64,000 nucleotides of DNA from JARYLZ01 sp964388275 (lineage in GTDB: Bacteria; Bacteroidota; Ignavibacteria; SZUA-365): positions 1 to 64,000 of the forward strand of contig CAYLZD010000015.1 of assembly GCA_964388275.1 (NCBI GenBank). The letters run 5' to 3'. A model generated the notes under the pieces. That model worked only from the letters and a program-made list of their open reading frames with translations. It was not told the origin of the DNA and did no database searches. The position numbers and the translations under genes are program-made. The first letter of the stretch is position 1, and each line of letters begins with the position of its first letter. This document shows positions 43,982-51,941 of this stretch, one piece after another.

Positions 43982-45271
43982 ATGAAATCGAATCGCATGA
44001 GACCGATATTGGCGGCCGCAGGCGCTTTCACGCTGGCGCTCTCCATTTTGATTGTCCTGCTGTTGATGATTCCATGGCAATTGGCCGCGCTCGGTTTCAC
44101 GATCGCCGTTGCGGGAATGGTGTACCTCTGGACCAAACTGGGCGAGAAGAACAAGCGCATGGTCAGCGAGAATATCTTCATTATACTCTCGGGCGGCGCG
44201 GCCATGACAATAGTGGTATTCGTGCTCTATTTCATGGTGAGGATTTTTCTGCTGAGCGGAGGCCATCTGTCCTGGGCCTTTTTCTTCGAAGCGCCCACGG
44301 AGGGAATGACGGAAGGAGGGATATTCCCGGCCATTATCGGCACCGCCATGCTGGTGATCATAATGGCTCTGGCAGGAGTGCCGGTCGGGACTATCACGGC
44401 GCTTTATCTCACGGAATACGCGAGCGAGGCCTCGGTTGTCGCGCGTTTCATACGTTTTGCCGTCAACACACTCGCCGGTGTGCCGGCTATAGTTTTCGGC
44501 CTGTTCGGCCTCGGATTCTTCATAGGGACTCTCGGCAAGCAGATGGACGTTTGGGCGCACAACAGCCGCATGGAAAAATTGGAGGCCCTGATGATCTCGT
44601 CCGATTCGCCTTTCGCCGGAGACGGCAAGGCCACGGCCGCGGAAATCGCGGCCATGTTCGGCCGCGACGACGCCGCATATTGGCTTGAACAGACCGCGCA
44701 AACCAGGGCGCTCGCGGAGATTCACGGTGAAGAGACTCCAATCGCTTCGAATATCGCAAGGCAATACTACTCCGAAAACAAGAGACCGCACTGGGGACAA
44801 CCGGCCATAATATGGGCCGCGCTGACCATGGCGCTGCTGACACTGCCCGTCGTTATAGTTTCGGTGGAAGAAGCCATCAAAGCCGTGCCCAAGGATCTGC
44901 GGGAAGCCAGTCTTGCGCTTGGCGCCACGAAATGGGAAACCATAAGGAGGGTCGTCATCCCCGGAGCGTTCTCAGGAATACTGACAGGAGGGATACTGGC
45001 CGTAAGCCGGGGCGCCGGCGAGGTGGCGCCCATCCTTTTCACCGGCGCGGCCTATTATCTGCCGGAACTTCCTCTGTCTTTGAATTCGCAGTTCATGGAG
45101 CTGGGATATCACATTTACGTGCTGACCACACAATCGACCGATGTCGAAGCGACCAAACCGCTGCTCTACGCCACTACTTTCACTCTGCTGATTCTGACCT
45201 TTGCCTTGAATTTCTCAGCCATATTCCTTCGTTCCCGCGTACGGGCGCGGCTTTCCCGTTTGGGACAATAG
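43982..45271 (+). CDS. pstA: Phosphate ABC transporter permease PstA with extra helices and insertion
   Basis: 429 residues, against about 280-300 in typical PstA. The first 55 residues add a two-helix hairpin ('LAAAGAFTLALSILIVLLLMIPW', 'ALGFTIAVAGMVYLW') before the normal first permease helix. The core carries 'TEYASEASVVARFIRFAVNTLAGVPAIVFGLFGLGFF', conserved in PstA, then an 85-residue hydrophilic insertion (nt 44536-44790) before 'KAVPKDLREASLALGATKWETIRRVVIPGAFSGILTGGILAVSRGAGEVAPILFT', the EAA loop. It starts 3 bases after the pstC stop. Together they form the phosphate channel. Confidence 0.93.
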   Translation: MKSNRMRPILAAAGAFTLALSILIVLLLMIPWQLAALGFTIAVAGMVYLWTKLGEKNKRMVSENIFIILSGGAAMTIVVFVLYFMVRIFLLSGGHLSWAFFFEAPTEGMTEGGIFPAIIGTAMLVIIMALAGVPVGTITALYLTEYASEASVVARFIRFAVNTLAGVPAIVFGLFGLGFFIGTLGKQMDVWAHNSRMEKLEALMISSDSPFAGDGKATAAEIAAMFGRDDAAYWLEQTAQTRALAEIHGEETPIASNIARQYYSENKRPHWGQPAIIWAALTMALLTLPVVIVSVEEAIKAVPKDLREASLALGATKWETIRRVVIPGAFSGILTGGILAVSRGAGEVAPILFTGAAYYLPELPLSLNSQFMELGYHIYVLTTQSTDVEATKPLLYATTFTLLILTFALNFSAIFLRSRVRARLSRLGQ

Positions 45272-45288
45272 GGCCATCCGAAAAAAAG

Positions 45289-46053
45289 ATGAAAGACCGG
45301 GAAGCAAAAATATCGACACGGAACTTGAGCCTTTTCTACGGCGACAAACAGGCGCTGAAGGACATATCGATGGATATTTATCCGAACAGGGTAACCGCGC
45401 TGATCGGCCCTTCCGGCTGCGGGAAATCCACACTTCTGCGCTCGATGAATCGAATGAACGACCTCATCGAAGGCGTGAAAATCACAGGCGCCGTCACGAT
45501 CGACGGCTTGGATATTTACGACAGGAACATTGACGTCGTGGAACTCAGGAAAAGGATAGGTATGGTATTCCAGAAGTCCAATCCATTTCCGAAATCCATC
45601 TACGACAACATCGCGTACGGCCCGAGGGTCAACGGCATACGCGACAAAAAGCGGCTCGACGAGATCGTGGAGGAAAGCCTCAAAGCCGCGGCGATCTGGG
45701 ACGAAGTCAAGGACCGGCTCAAGGATTCGGCGCTCGGATTATCGGGCGGGCAGCAGCAGCGACTATGCATAGCGCGAAGTCTCGCCGTCAATCCGGACCT
45801 GATCCTGATGGACGAGCCCGCCAGCGCGCTGGATCCGATATCGACGGCCAAGATCGAGGAATTGATCTTCGAGTTGAAGGAAAGCTACACGATTGTGATA
45901 GTCACGCACAACATGCAACAGGCGGCCCGTGTGAGCGATCATACAGCCTTCTTCTATCTGGGCGAGTTGATCGAGTACGATCGGACTCGTACACTGTTCA
46001 CGAATCCGGCGATGAAGCAGACGGAAGAATACGTGACAGGCCGTTTCGGTTGA
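45289..46053 (+). CDS. pstB: Phosphate ABC transporter ATPase
   Basis: 254 residues from ATG 45289; the frame is open upstream inside pstA but that part is not coding. Walker A 'GPSGCGKST', Q-loop 'VFQKSNPFPKSIYDNIAYGPR' (PstB-specific), signature 'LSGGQQQRLCIARSLAVNPDLILMDEPASALDP' and switch histidine 'THNMQQAARVSD' are all present. The length is standard. It is the last gene of the pst operon; no phoU or two-component genes follow in this window. Confidence 0.96.
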   Translation: MKDREAKISTRNLSLFYGDKQALKDISMDIYPNRVTALIGPSGCGKSTLLRSMNRMNDLIEGVKITGAVTIDGLDIYDRNIDVVELRKRIGMVFQKSNPFPKSIYDNIAYGPRVNGIRDKKRLDEIVEESLKAAAIWDEVKDRLKDSALGLSGGQQQRLCIARSLAVNPDLILMDEPASALDPISTAKIEELIFELKESYTIVIVTHNMQQAARVSDHTAFFYLGELIEYDRTRTLFTNPAMKQTEEYVTGRFG

Positions 46054-46068
46054 GATGCCGAAGGACTA

Positions 46069-46602
46069 TTAAAACAGGTACATTCTGACGCCGATCGCCG
46101 CCTCGAAATCGAGAGCGGGTTCGGGGACGAAGCCTATCAGCGGATTGAGTTCAAGAAAGACTTCGAGACCCGGACGGTTTACGAAGTAGTTTATGCCGGC
46201 GACTCCCCGGGCGGCGACTGAAACCGTGGTGGAATAGTACCAGCGCGAACTGTCCGCGTTTGTATCGAAGAGTAGATACCGTCCCTTGTCACCGAAACCG
46301 ACGGCGCCGCCGAAGCCGGCATATACGTTCAGCCGGTATTCAGTGCGAGGGAACAGATAGAAGAATTGCCAGACGTAATCGGCGTGCACGCGTGGATAGC
46401 CCATCATCGAGTGTCCCAGGCCGAAATCGTATGCTGTCGTGGAAGACGCCCGCCATTTCAGAGTGATGGCGGTCGGTTCACCCAGGGAAAAACCGAAGCC
46501 GAATCGTTTGCCCGGGGGCACCTGCCCGTAGCTCTCCAGAGCCGCGCAGAAAAACAGAATCAGCGGAAGTATGCGCAGCGCGTTTCGCTTCATTGGTCGC
46601 AT
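46069..46602 (-). CDS. Small outer-membrane beta-barrel protein, unknown function
   Basis: 177 residues; the ATG at 46602 is chosen because GGAG lies 6 bases upstream. A signal peptide ends at about residue 26 (ESYGQ). The rest has alternating aromatic/polar strands ('FGFGFSLGEPTAITLKW', 'YDFGLGHSMMGYPRVHADYVWQFFYLF', 'YRLNVYAGFGGAVGFGDKG', 'FEAAIGVRMYLF') ending in a terminal Phe, typical of an eight-strand barrel. I see no enzymatic motif. It is convergent with pstB (15 bases apart). Confidence 0.78.
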   Translation of the reverse strand: MRPMKRNALRILPLILFFCAALESYGQVPPGKRFGFGFSLGEPTAITLKWRASSTTAYDFGLGHSMMGYPRVHADYVWQFFYLFPRTEYRLNVYAGFGGAVGFGDKGRYLLFDTNADSSRWYYSTTVSVAARGVAGINYFVNRPGLEVFLELNPLIGFVPEPALDFEAAIGVRMYLF

Positions 46603-46627
46603 GGATATCTCCGTTTTGAGTTGCCTC

Positions 46628-46960
46628 TCAGGGCGCTTCTTTTGTCGGCTGCTTTGTCCGGTTTTTCGGGCCGCTGTCCGGTTCGAGGCGCAGTTTTTCC
46701 TCGACTGTCCGCTTCACGTCTCTGGCGCCTTCTTCCAGAAGTTCTTTACCGGATTCGAGCACCTCGCCGCCGTGCTTCACGAATTGTTCGCGGGCGAAAT
46801 GATAGACAGCGCCTCCCGAAAGCAACAGCACGAGTCCGGCTAACAGGGCGAACTTGAACAATTTCTTTATTATCGAGATCACGAAGGCGGCTGCGACGAC
46901 CAGCAGCGCCGCGGAGACGAGCGGATTCTCGGACAAAAACTGCGTTAATGCTTCGGTCAT
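46628..46960 (-). CDS. Small membrane protein with two hydrophobic helices and acidic coiled-coil tail
   Basis: 110 residues from ATG 46960; longer open frame upstream has no coding character. Residues about 10-30 ('NPLVSAALLVVAAAFVISII') and 35-55 ('FKFALLAGLVLLLSGGAVYHF') form two helices, followed by a charged helical tail ('GEVLESGKELLEEGARDVKRTVEEKLRL'). No family recognised. It lies 25 bases before the barrel gene on the same strand and may be cotranscribed with it. It is divergent from the PspC/LiaF genes. Confidence 0.68.
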   Translation of the reverse strand: MTEALTQFLSENPLVSAALLVVAAAFVISIIKKLFKFALLAGLVLLLSGGAVYHFAREQFVKHGGEVLESGKELLEEGARDVKRTVEEKLRLEPDSGPKNRTKQPTKEAP

Positions 46961-47222
46961 GATTTGCGCCCGTGAAGAGCCGGAAATGATGATGGCTTGA
47001 GTTTCAAGCGTGTATGCGCTTCCCTTCGGAATCCGCGGAGCTTCAAGAGCGCAGCTTGGAAAAAGCGGAGAAGCGTGTCTATTGTGAAATGTAACAAGGC
47101 AGCGGTTAATTGCAAAGCGCGATGAGAATGCAACAATCGGATCGGTGGATCGTATCATTCCTTTGCCCGCGCAAGAAGTGTCGGGCTGCGTGAAGGAAAA
47201 AATTCCTCAAGGAGGACGAACC

Positions 47223-47666
47223 ATGAAAAAACGGCTTTACAGATCCAGGAAAGAGCGCATGATAGGCGGCGTCGCGGGCGGAATAGCCGAATATTACGAC
47301 GCCGATCCGGTCCTTGTGCGCATCGCGTTCGTCGCCCTGGTGTTCGTTCACGGCATCGGCGCAATAGCTTACTTCATCCTCTGGATTGTCGTGCGTCGCA
47401 GGCCCATGTTGCCGCTTGACCGGGAGGCCGAAAACGGACGCGTATCCGCATTCGAGGAAAACGCCGGCACCGTTGTTGCCGCCTCGCAAACGGAAGCGGC
47501 GACCGACGAGAACGGCAGGGGAAACGTGATCATTGGCGGGATACTGATAGTGATCGGCGCGATATTCCTGTTGGACAACTTATTTCCCGGCATGGTGTTC
47601 AAGGACTTGTGGCCCATCGCCCTGATCGGTCTCGGCGCGGGAATACTTTGGCATGCATGGAAATAA
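47223..47666 (+). CDS. PspC-domain membrane protein with LiaF-like second helix pair
   Basis: 147 residues from ATG 47223, fixed by AAGGAGG 9 bases upstream. Residues 1-62 match PspC ('KKRLYRSRKERMIGGVAGGIAEYYDADPVLVRIAF'). After a 45-residue hydrophilic linker, residues about 105-145 form a helix pair ('GNVIIGGILIVIGAIFLLDNLFP', 'FKDLWPIALIGLGAGILWHAW') of the LiaI/LiaF transmembrane type. PspC proteins regulate the phage-shock/envelope-stress response at the inner membrane. It is in an operon with the following LiaF-like gene (24 bases apart). Confidence 0.9.
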   Translation: MKKRLYRSRKERMIGGVAGGIAEYYDADPVLVRIAFVALVFVHGIGAIAYFILWIVVRRRPMLPLDREAENGRVSAFEENAGTVVAASQTEAATDENGRGNVIIGGILIVIGAIFLLDNLFPGMVFKDLWPIALIGLGAGILWHAWK

Positions 47667-47690
47667 CCATTTATCATGCGGGAGGTTGTC

Positions 47691-48590
47691 ATGAAATCCG
47701 GTAGAATTTTTTGGGCCTTGTTTTTCATCGCGATCGGCGTGCTCGCCTTGCTGGACAACGCGCTGTCGCTTTCCTGGGACTGGTCGGCCCTGCTCTCCTG
47801 GTGGCCTGCGGTCCTGATTCTTCTCGGTCTGGCCATCATGCTGAAGACTTCGAGGTTCAGGTGGATTGTAATCGGGTGCGCCGGCTTTCTTGTCGGGATC
47901 GTTGCATTTGCCTTCCTCAACAGGGGTTGCGATGTGATAGACACGGACTGGAATTCCGACGCTCCGACGGTCAAGCAGACTCTTTTTGAAAAATACGATT
48001 CCGCATACGACCGCGCCGCTTTCTTCCTGGATGCCGGCGCCGGGCGTTTCCGGATTCTGGACAGTGCTGTCGAATTGATTGCCGCGGAAGCCCGCAGCAG
48101 CATCGGCGGCTATCGGCTCGATATCCAGAGCGACGACAGCATGAAAACCGTCACGCTCTCCATGGACGGCCGCAAGGTCAACTTCCGAGGAAGGGCCGCC
48201 AACTCAGTCGACATACGGCTGAACACCCGGCCCGTATGGGATCTGAACCTTGACATAGGCGCCGCTAAAGCGGATTTCGATCTCAGCCGCTACAGGATTC
48301 GCGACCTCGAACTGGACGCGGGAGCGGCTTCGGTGACTCTGAAACTGGGCTCTCGAAATCCTGAAACCCAGGTTCGAATCGGCACCGGAGCATCATCGAT
48401 CAAGCTCAGAATTCCGGAATCGGCCGATTGCGAGATAAGGAGCGAAACCGGGCTGTCAAGCACTGTTTTCACGGGTTTCGACAAATCGAGCGACGATGTG
48501 TATGTCTCCAAGGGGAGCGGAGAAGTTACGTCGAAAATCCGGATAGATATCGAGGCGGGCGTATCTAGTATCAGAGTCGAGCGCTACTGA
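47691..48590 (+). CDS. LiaF/toast-rack-type envelope-stress protein
   Basis: 299 residues from ATG 47691 with GGGAGG upstream. Residues 1-85 contain three helices with 'WPAVLILLGLAIMLK', the LiaF-like transmembrane region that also closes the preceding protein. Residues about 110-299 form a right-handed beta stack with repeated 'LDIGAAKADFDLSRYRIRDLELDAGAASVTLKLG' and 'IRIDIEAGVSSIRV' units, the toast-rack/LiaF C-terminal domain. PspC-LiaF pairs sense membrane damage. A terminator (48622-48648) closes this two-gene unit. Confidence 0.85.
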   Translation: MKSGRIFWALFFIAIGVLALLDNALSLSWDWSALLSWWPAVLILLGLAIMLKTSRFRWIVIGCAGFLVGIVAFAFLNRGCDVIDTDWNSDAPTVKQTLFEKYDSAYDRAAFFLDAGAGRFRILDSAVELIAAEARSSIGGYRLDIQSDDSMKTVTLSMDGRKVNFRGRAANSVDIRLNTRPVWDLNLDIGAAKADFDLSRYRIRDLELDAGAASVTLKLGSRNPETQVRIGTGASSIKLRIPESADCEIRSETGLSSTVFTGFDKSSDDVYVSKGSGEVTSKIRIDIEAGVSSIRVERY

Positions 48591-48621
48591 CCGCCTGAAA
48601 TCAATACAGCTGAATAACGAG

Positions 48622-48648
48622 ACGCCGGTTCAATGGACCGGCGTTTTC
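48622..48648 (+). terminator. Intrinsic terminator after the PspC/LiaF pair
   Basis: Stem ACGCCGGT / ACCGGCGT (8 bp) with loop TCAATGG, followed by TTTC. It separates the PspC/LiaF unit from the next two-gene unit. Confidence 0.75.
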
Positions 48649-48748
48649 GCATGGCATGATCGCACCGATGTTTGCAAGCCGGCAGGGTATTGGTATTTTT
48701 GTTTTCAGGCATTTCCGGCGGAATCCACCGTATCCATACGAGGATGAA

Positions 48749-49864
48749 ATGAGCACGACACCGAAAAACGTAACCGGCGCCATCGCATTCGGCGCGATGA
48801 CGATATTGGTGTTCTCTCTGTTTCTGCTTGCGCAGACAATCGTCGCCGAGTTCCTGGTAGGGCGTTTCTTTCAGGGTGTTGAACTGTATCAGGGCATCAT
48901 TCCGGGCAAATGGATAATGATGAACAGCCTGGTGCAATCCGACAATTACACTGAAAACCTGAAACTCAGACGTCTGGACGTGATGGACAAGCTGAAAAGC
49001 GGCGAATATGATGCCGCAAACGCGTCAACCAACGTACTGATCGGCAAGCAGGCGCTTCGTGATTTGACCAGGGAGACTCAGGGCACACTCTATTTCATCG
49101 ATCCATTGCTGGCGTTCGCTCCGATATACGTGTTCGTTTCACTGGTTGTCGCGTTTCTCATCTCCATGTTTCTTCCGATCGGGAATCGCAGCAGCCTGAT
49201 TCGATCGAGTCTGCAGAAGGAGTTCGACCGCATGGAGTTCGCGCTGAGAAAACAGTGCGGTTCTCACAAGCTGGAGTTCGACCACCTCATGGCCATGACC
49301 GGCTCCGAAAGAGAGAATGCCATCCGGAATTCCACTCTTCCCGAAGTCACGGTACACGAAATGGCCGATTTCACATCCGTGCGCGAATGGCTCGCGGGAG
49401 AACGGGGCAGTCCTTTTGTCCCGATGAAGTTCTATTTCAGGTACCGGCTTGCCGGAGGATACGGCAACGTGATACAGGGATTGGTTGCGGGCGGCGCCGC
49501 TGTGCTGATTTTCGTGATCGGTTTGCGCGGATTGAAATTCATTCCTTCGGAGGAACCCTCGCTTATTCTGATGTCGCTCTCACTGGAGTTCATTCTCCTC
49601 ATCGTTCTGATGTTCACCTTCGCCGGTTCTCCGCAGGAAGAACGGCTAGACCGTGTGGTCAAGGAACTAGAGGCTGAACAGCGCGACGCAATACACAGCC
49701 AAACCGAGGCTCTGCAGGAAATCTTCGACCGTATGCGGAGCGACGTGACAAGAAAGACGGACGGCGAGTCCATTGCGGATTTCGAGGAAAGACGGCTTCT
49801 CGACGAGGTGGTCAACGTTCTGTTGAAGAAAACCGGCGCGGGCGGCGGCAGGAATGACAACTGA
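48749..49864 (+). CDS. Four-helix membrane protein coupled to a STAND NTPase, unknown function
   Basis: 371 residues from ATG 48749 (AGGATG upstream). Hydrophobic segments lie at about 12-36, 120-146, 247-268 and 276-297. The stretch between the first two (about 80 residues, with 'NLKLRRLDVMDKLKSGEYDAANASTNVLIGKQALRDL') is predicted outside. The 100 residues between helices 2 and 3 and the 75-residue C-terminal tail ('EERLDRVVKELEAEQRDAIHSQTEALQEIFDRMRSDV', a coiled coil) are inside. I do not recognise the family. The last 11 bases overlap the start of the following STAND gene, so the two are translationally coupled and probably form one membrane-linked signalling unit. Confidence 0.8.
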   Translation: MSTTPKNVTGAIAFGAMTILVFSLFLLAQTIVAEFLVGRFFQGVELYQGIIPGKWIMMNSLVQSDNYTENLKLRRLDVMDKLKSGEYDAANASTNVLIGKQALRDLTRETQGTLYFIDPLLAFAPIYVFVSLVVAFLISMFLPIGNRSSLIRSSLQKEFDRMEFALRKQCGSHKLEFDHLMAMTGSERENAIRNSTLPEVTVHEMADFTSVREWLAGERGSPFVPMKFYFRYRLAGGYGNVIQGLVAGGAAVLIFVIGLRGLKFIPSEEPSLILMSLSLEFILLIVLMFTFAGSPQEERLDRVVKELEAEQRDAIHSQTEALQEIFDRMRSDVTRKTDGESIADFEERRLLDEVVNVLLKKTGAGGGRNDN

Positions 49865-51848
49865 AACACCGTACATAGAGCGATCGGAGGAGGAACGGCG
49901 GCTCGATTCCATCCTCGAGAAATCATCTGAATACGAATCCAGGCTTGTGTGGCTGTTCGGCGATACGGGCCAGGGGAAAACAAGATTTTTGCGCGAATAC
50001 CTGAAGCGCAAGCGGGACCTTTGCACTGTCGGCTATGCCGGATGTTCCGCGCCCGTGGGGAACCAGTCGTCTTCGATCCTGAATCCATACCAGGCGCTGA
50101 AGGACGTCATCGAGAATCTCCTGCAAGGACAGCGGGATTCTCAACGCAACGTCAACCTGCTGAAGAACATTTCGCTCACCGTGCTGGCCTGCATCCCTAT
50201 CGTGGGCGATGTCGCTTACGGCATCAAGGAAATCAGGCGCGACTGGAGCGAATATAAGAGGGGGGAACGCACGGTAGATTTCGATCGTTTCGTTGAAGAC
50301 TACTTCGAAACTTTACTGAATCTCGCTCGCGACACGCCCGTTGTCCTGGCTCTGGACGACGTTCAATGGATAGACAGCCAGTCCGTCGGCGCGCTTGAAC
50401 GTTTCCTGACCGGCGACAAATTCCAATCGGCAAGAGTGGTTATCATTCTTTCAGGGCGAGGATCCGAGTTGCACCTCTCGCCCGGTCTTGCGGCGTTTCA
50501 CACGCGTTTTGCGCAGTCGCCCCGGGTCACGGAATGCGTTATGCCGCCATTCGACGAAGAACAGGTTCGTCTGCTCGTCCAGGGCCGTTTCCCGTCTCAG
50601 AAACCCGACGCGGGATTGGTCGCTTGGCTTCATCGCAAGACGGGAGGCAATCCGTTTTTTTTGGAGTCCTATGTCCAGCACCTTGTGACCGAGGGGGTTG
50701 TCACGCGCGAAGGCCGGGCGCAGGGCGATCTCGATTCCTGGCAGGGCCTCCCGGCTGAAATCAAGGCCGTGACGAGCTGGCTCATGGGAACGCTGCCGGA
50801 GGAGCAGTTGAATATTCTCTTTGCGGCCTCCGTTTTAGGATTCGAGTTCTCTTTGCACGAACTGGCTCATCTGACCAACTCGCCGATACTGGAGTTGATC
50901 CGGATGCTGCGCCGCATCAAGACGGTGCACGGGCTGTGCGAACCGGTAGGCTACCGGCTGGTGAACGGAATGGAATCCACTGTTTTCCGTTTCTCGCAGC
51001 ATGCTATTCACACGGCGTTGTACAACGAGTTGACCGACGAGGAACGCGAGGCGATGCATCGCTCGATGGCGAAGTATCTTCATCGGCTGCGGCTCGGCAG
51101 CAGCAACGATCCATCGGTGCTGAGCTCGATAGCTTCCGCGCTCATGCTGCACTCCCGTCTGGGGAAACAGCCGGAGCTCGAGCTCGAATCGATCATGCTG
51201 AAGGCGAGAAACACCACGGACCCGCTCGATCACGAAATGTTGACGCAGCGTCTTCAATTATTGTCGGAAGAACTGGGGCGCCCGTTCGGTGATATCAATG
51301 ATATTTTCCACAGGACATTGGCGCAGGCGCCCATTTCGACAATGCGCCCGACGGGCCAGATGACAGTTGCGAGCGGGACTGAAGACCGAAGCCCGACCGC
51401 GACGCCGTGGGAGACGGCGCCGGACATTTTACGCCTTTTGCGGGAAGGCCGACCGCGAGAAGCGTTGCGCAGGATTGAAGAATCCATGGGTGATCAACAG
51501 GCAGGATCAAGGAACGCGCATCCCCTTTTCCCGATTTTGAAGGCCGTCGCAATGCATGAGAACGGGAGCTCGGCCGCCGCGGTCATAAACGAGCTGGATC
51601 CCGTGATCCGCGATGCAAGTATGCCCGCTTATCAATCGCTGGCGCGGATACTTATCGCGTTGTTTTCTCCGAATCCGGACAAGACAGCCGCACTGGCGCA
51701 GCTTCGTGACGCATTGTCGTACGCCGGCCGGCACAGCGTGCAATTTCATCCGTTGATACTGGAAACCATTAGACTGCATTTCGCCGATCAGCCGGAATTC
51801 CTTTCGTTGCTGCAGAAAGCGGCGTCGAAAATGCGCGGCGCCTCCTGA
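49854..51848 (+). CDS. STAND-type AAA ATPase (AAA_16-like) with helical-repeat C-terminus
   Basis: 664 residues. Walker A 'GDTGQGKT' (36-43), Walker B 'VVLALDDVQWID' (163-174) and the winged-helix-leading 'HRKTGGNPFFLESYVQHL' belong to the STAND/MalT-like family of signal-transduction ATPases. A hydrophobic segment ('LLKNISLTVLACIPIVGDVAYGI', about 102-124) sits in an insertion between Walker A and B, possibly contacting the membrane partner encoded just upstream. The 400-residue C-terminal part is all-helical with no DNA-binding domain. Such proteins are molecular switches. Target and trigger are unknown. Confidence 0.85.
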   Translation: MTTETPYIERSEEERRLDSILEKSSEYESRLVWLFGDTGQGKTRFLREYLKRKRDLCTVGYAGCSAPVGNQSSSILNPYQALKDVIENLLQGQRDSQRNVNLLKNISLTVLACIPIVGDVAYGIKEIRRDWSEYKRGERTVDFDRFVEDYFETLLNLARDTPVVLALDDVQWIDSQSVGALERFLTGDKFQSARVVIILSGRGSELHLSPGLAAFHTRFAQSPRVTECVMPPFDEEQVRLLVQGRFPSQKPDAGLVAWLHRKTGGNPFFLESYVQHLVTEGVVTREGRAQGDLDSWQGLPAEIKAVTSWLMGTLPEEQLNILFAASVLGFEFSLHELAHLTNSPILELIRMLRRIKTVHGLCEPVGYRLVNGMESTVFRFSQHAIHTALYNELTDEEREAMHRSMAKYLHRLRLGSSNDPSVLSSIASALMLHSRLGKQPELELESIMLKARNTTDPLDHEMLTQRLQLLSEELGRPFGDINDIFHRTLAQAPISTMRPTGQMTVASGTEDRSPTATPWETAPDILRLLREGRPREALRRIEESMGDQQAGSRNAHPLFPILKAVAMHENGSSAAAVINELDPVIRDASMPAYQSLARILIALFSPNPDKTAALAQLRDALSYAGRHSVQFHPLILETIRLHFADQPEFLSLLQKAASKMRGAS

Positions 51849-51885
51849 CAGGCGCAACGGCGGGCTCCTGGAAGGAAAACGAAAA

Positions 51886-51913
51886 ACGGGCGCCGGTTCA
51901 TTCCGGCGCCCGT
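51886..51913 (-). terminator. Strong hairpin terminator between the STAND and OmpA/TSP3 genes
   Basis: ACGGGCGCCGG / CCGGCGCCCGT (11 bp) around a 6-base loop. Read on the minus strand it is followed by TTTTT, so it terminates the OmpA/TSP3 transcript. The plus-strand side has only two T before GTC, so it may serve both directions weakly. Confidence 0.88.
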
Positions 51914-51941
51914 TGTCGGTTCGGTTTTGACCGGCCGACGC

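Noticed and set aside
43466..44800. 444-residue open frame antisense to pstC and pstA
   Set aside because: It crosses two real genes, is rich in Arg, His and Glu, and has no recognisable domain.
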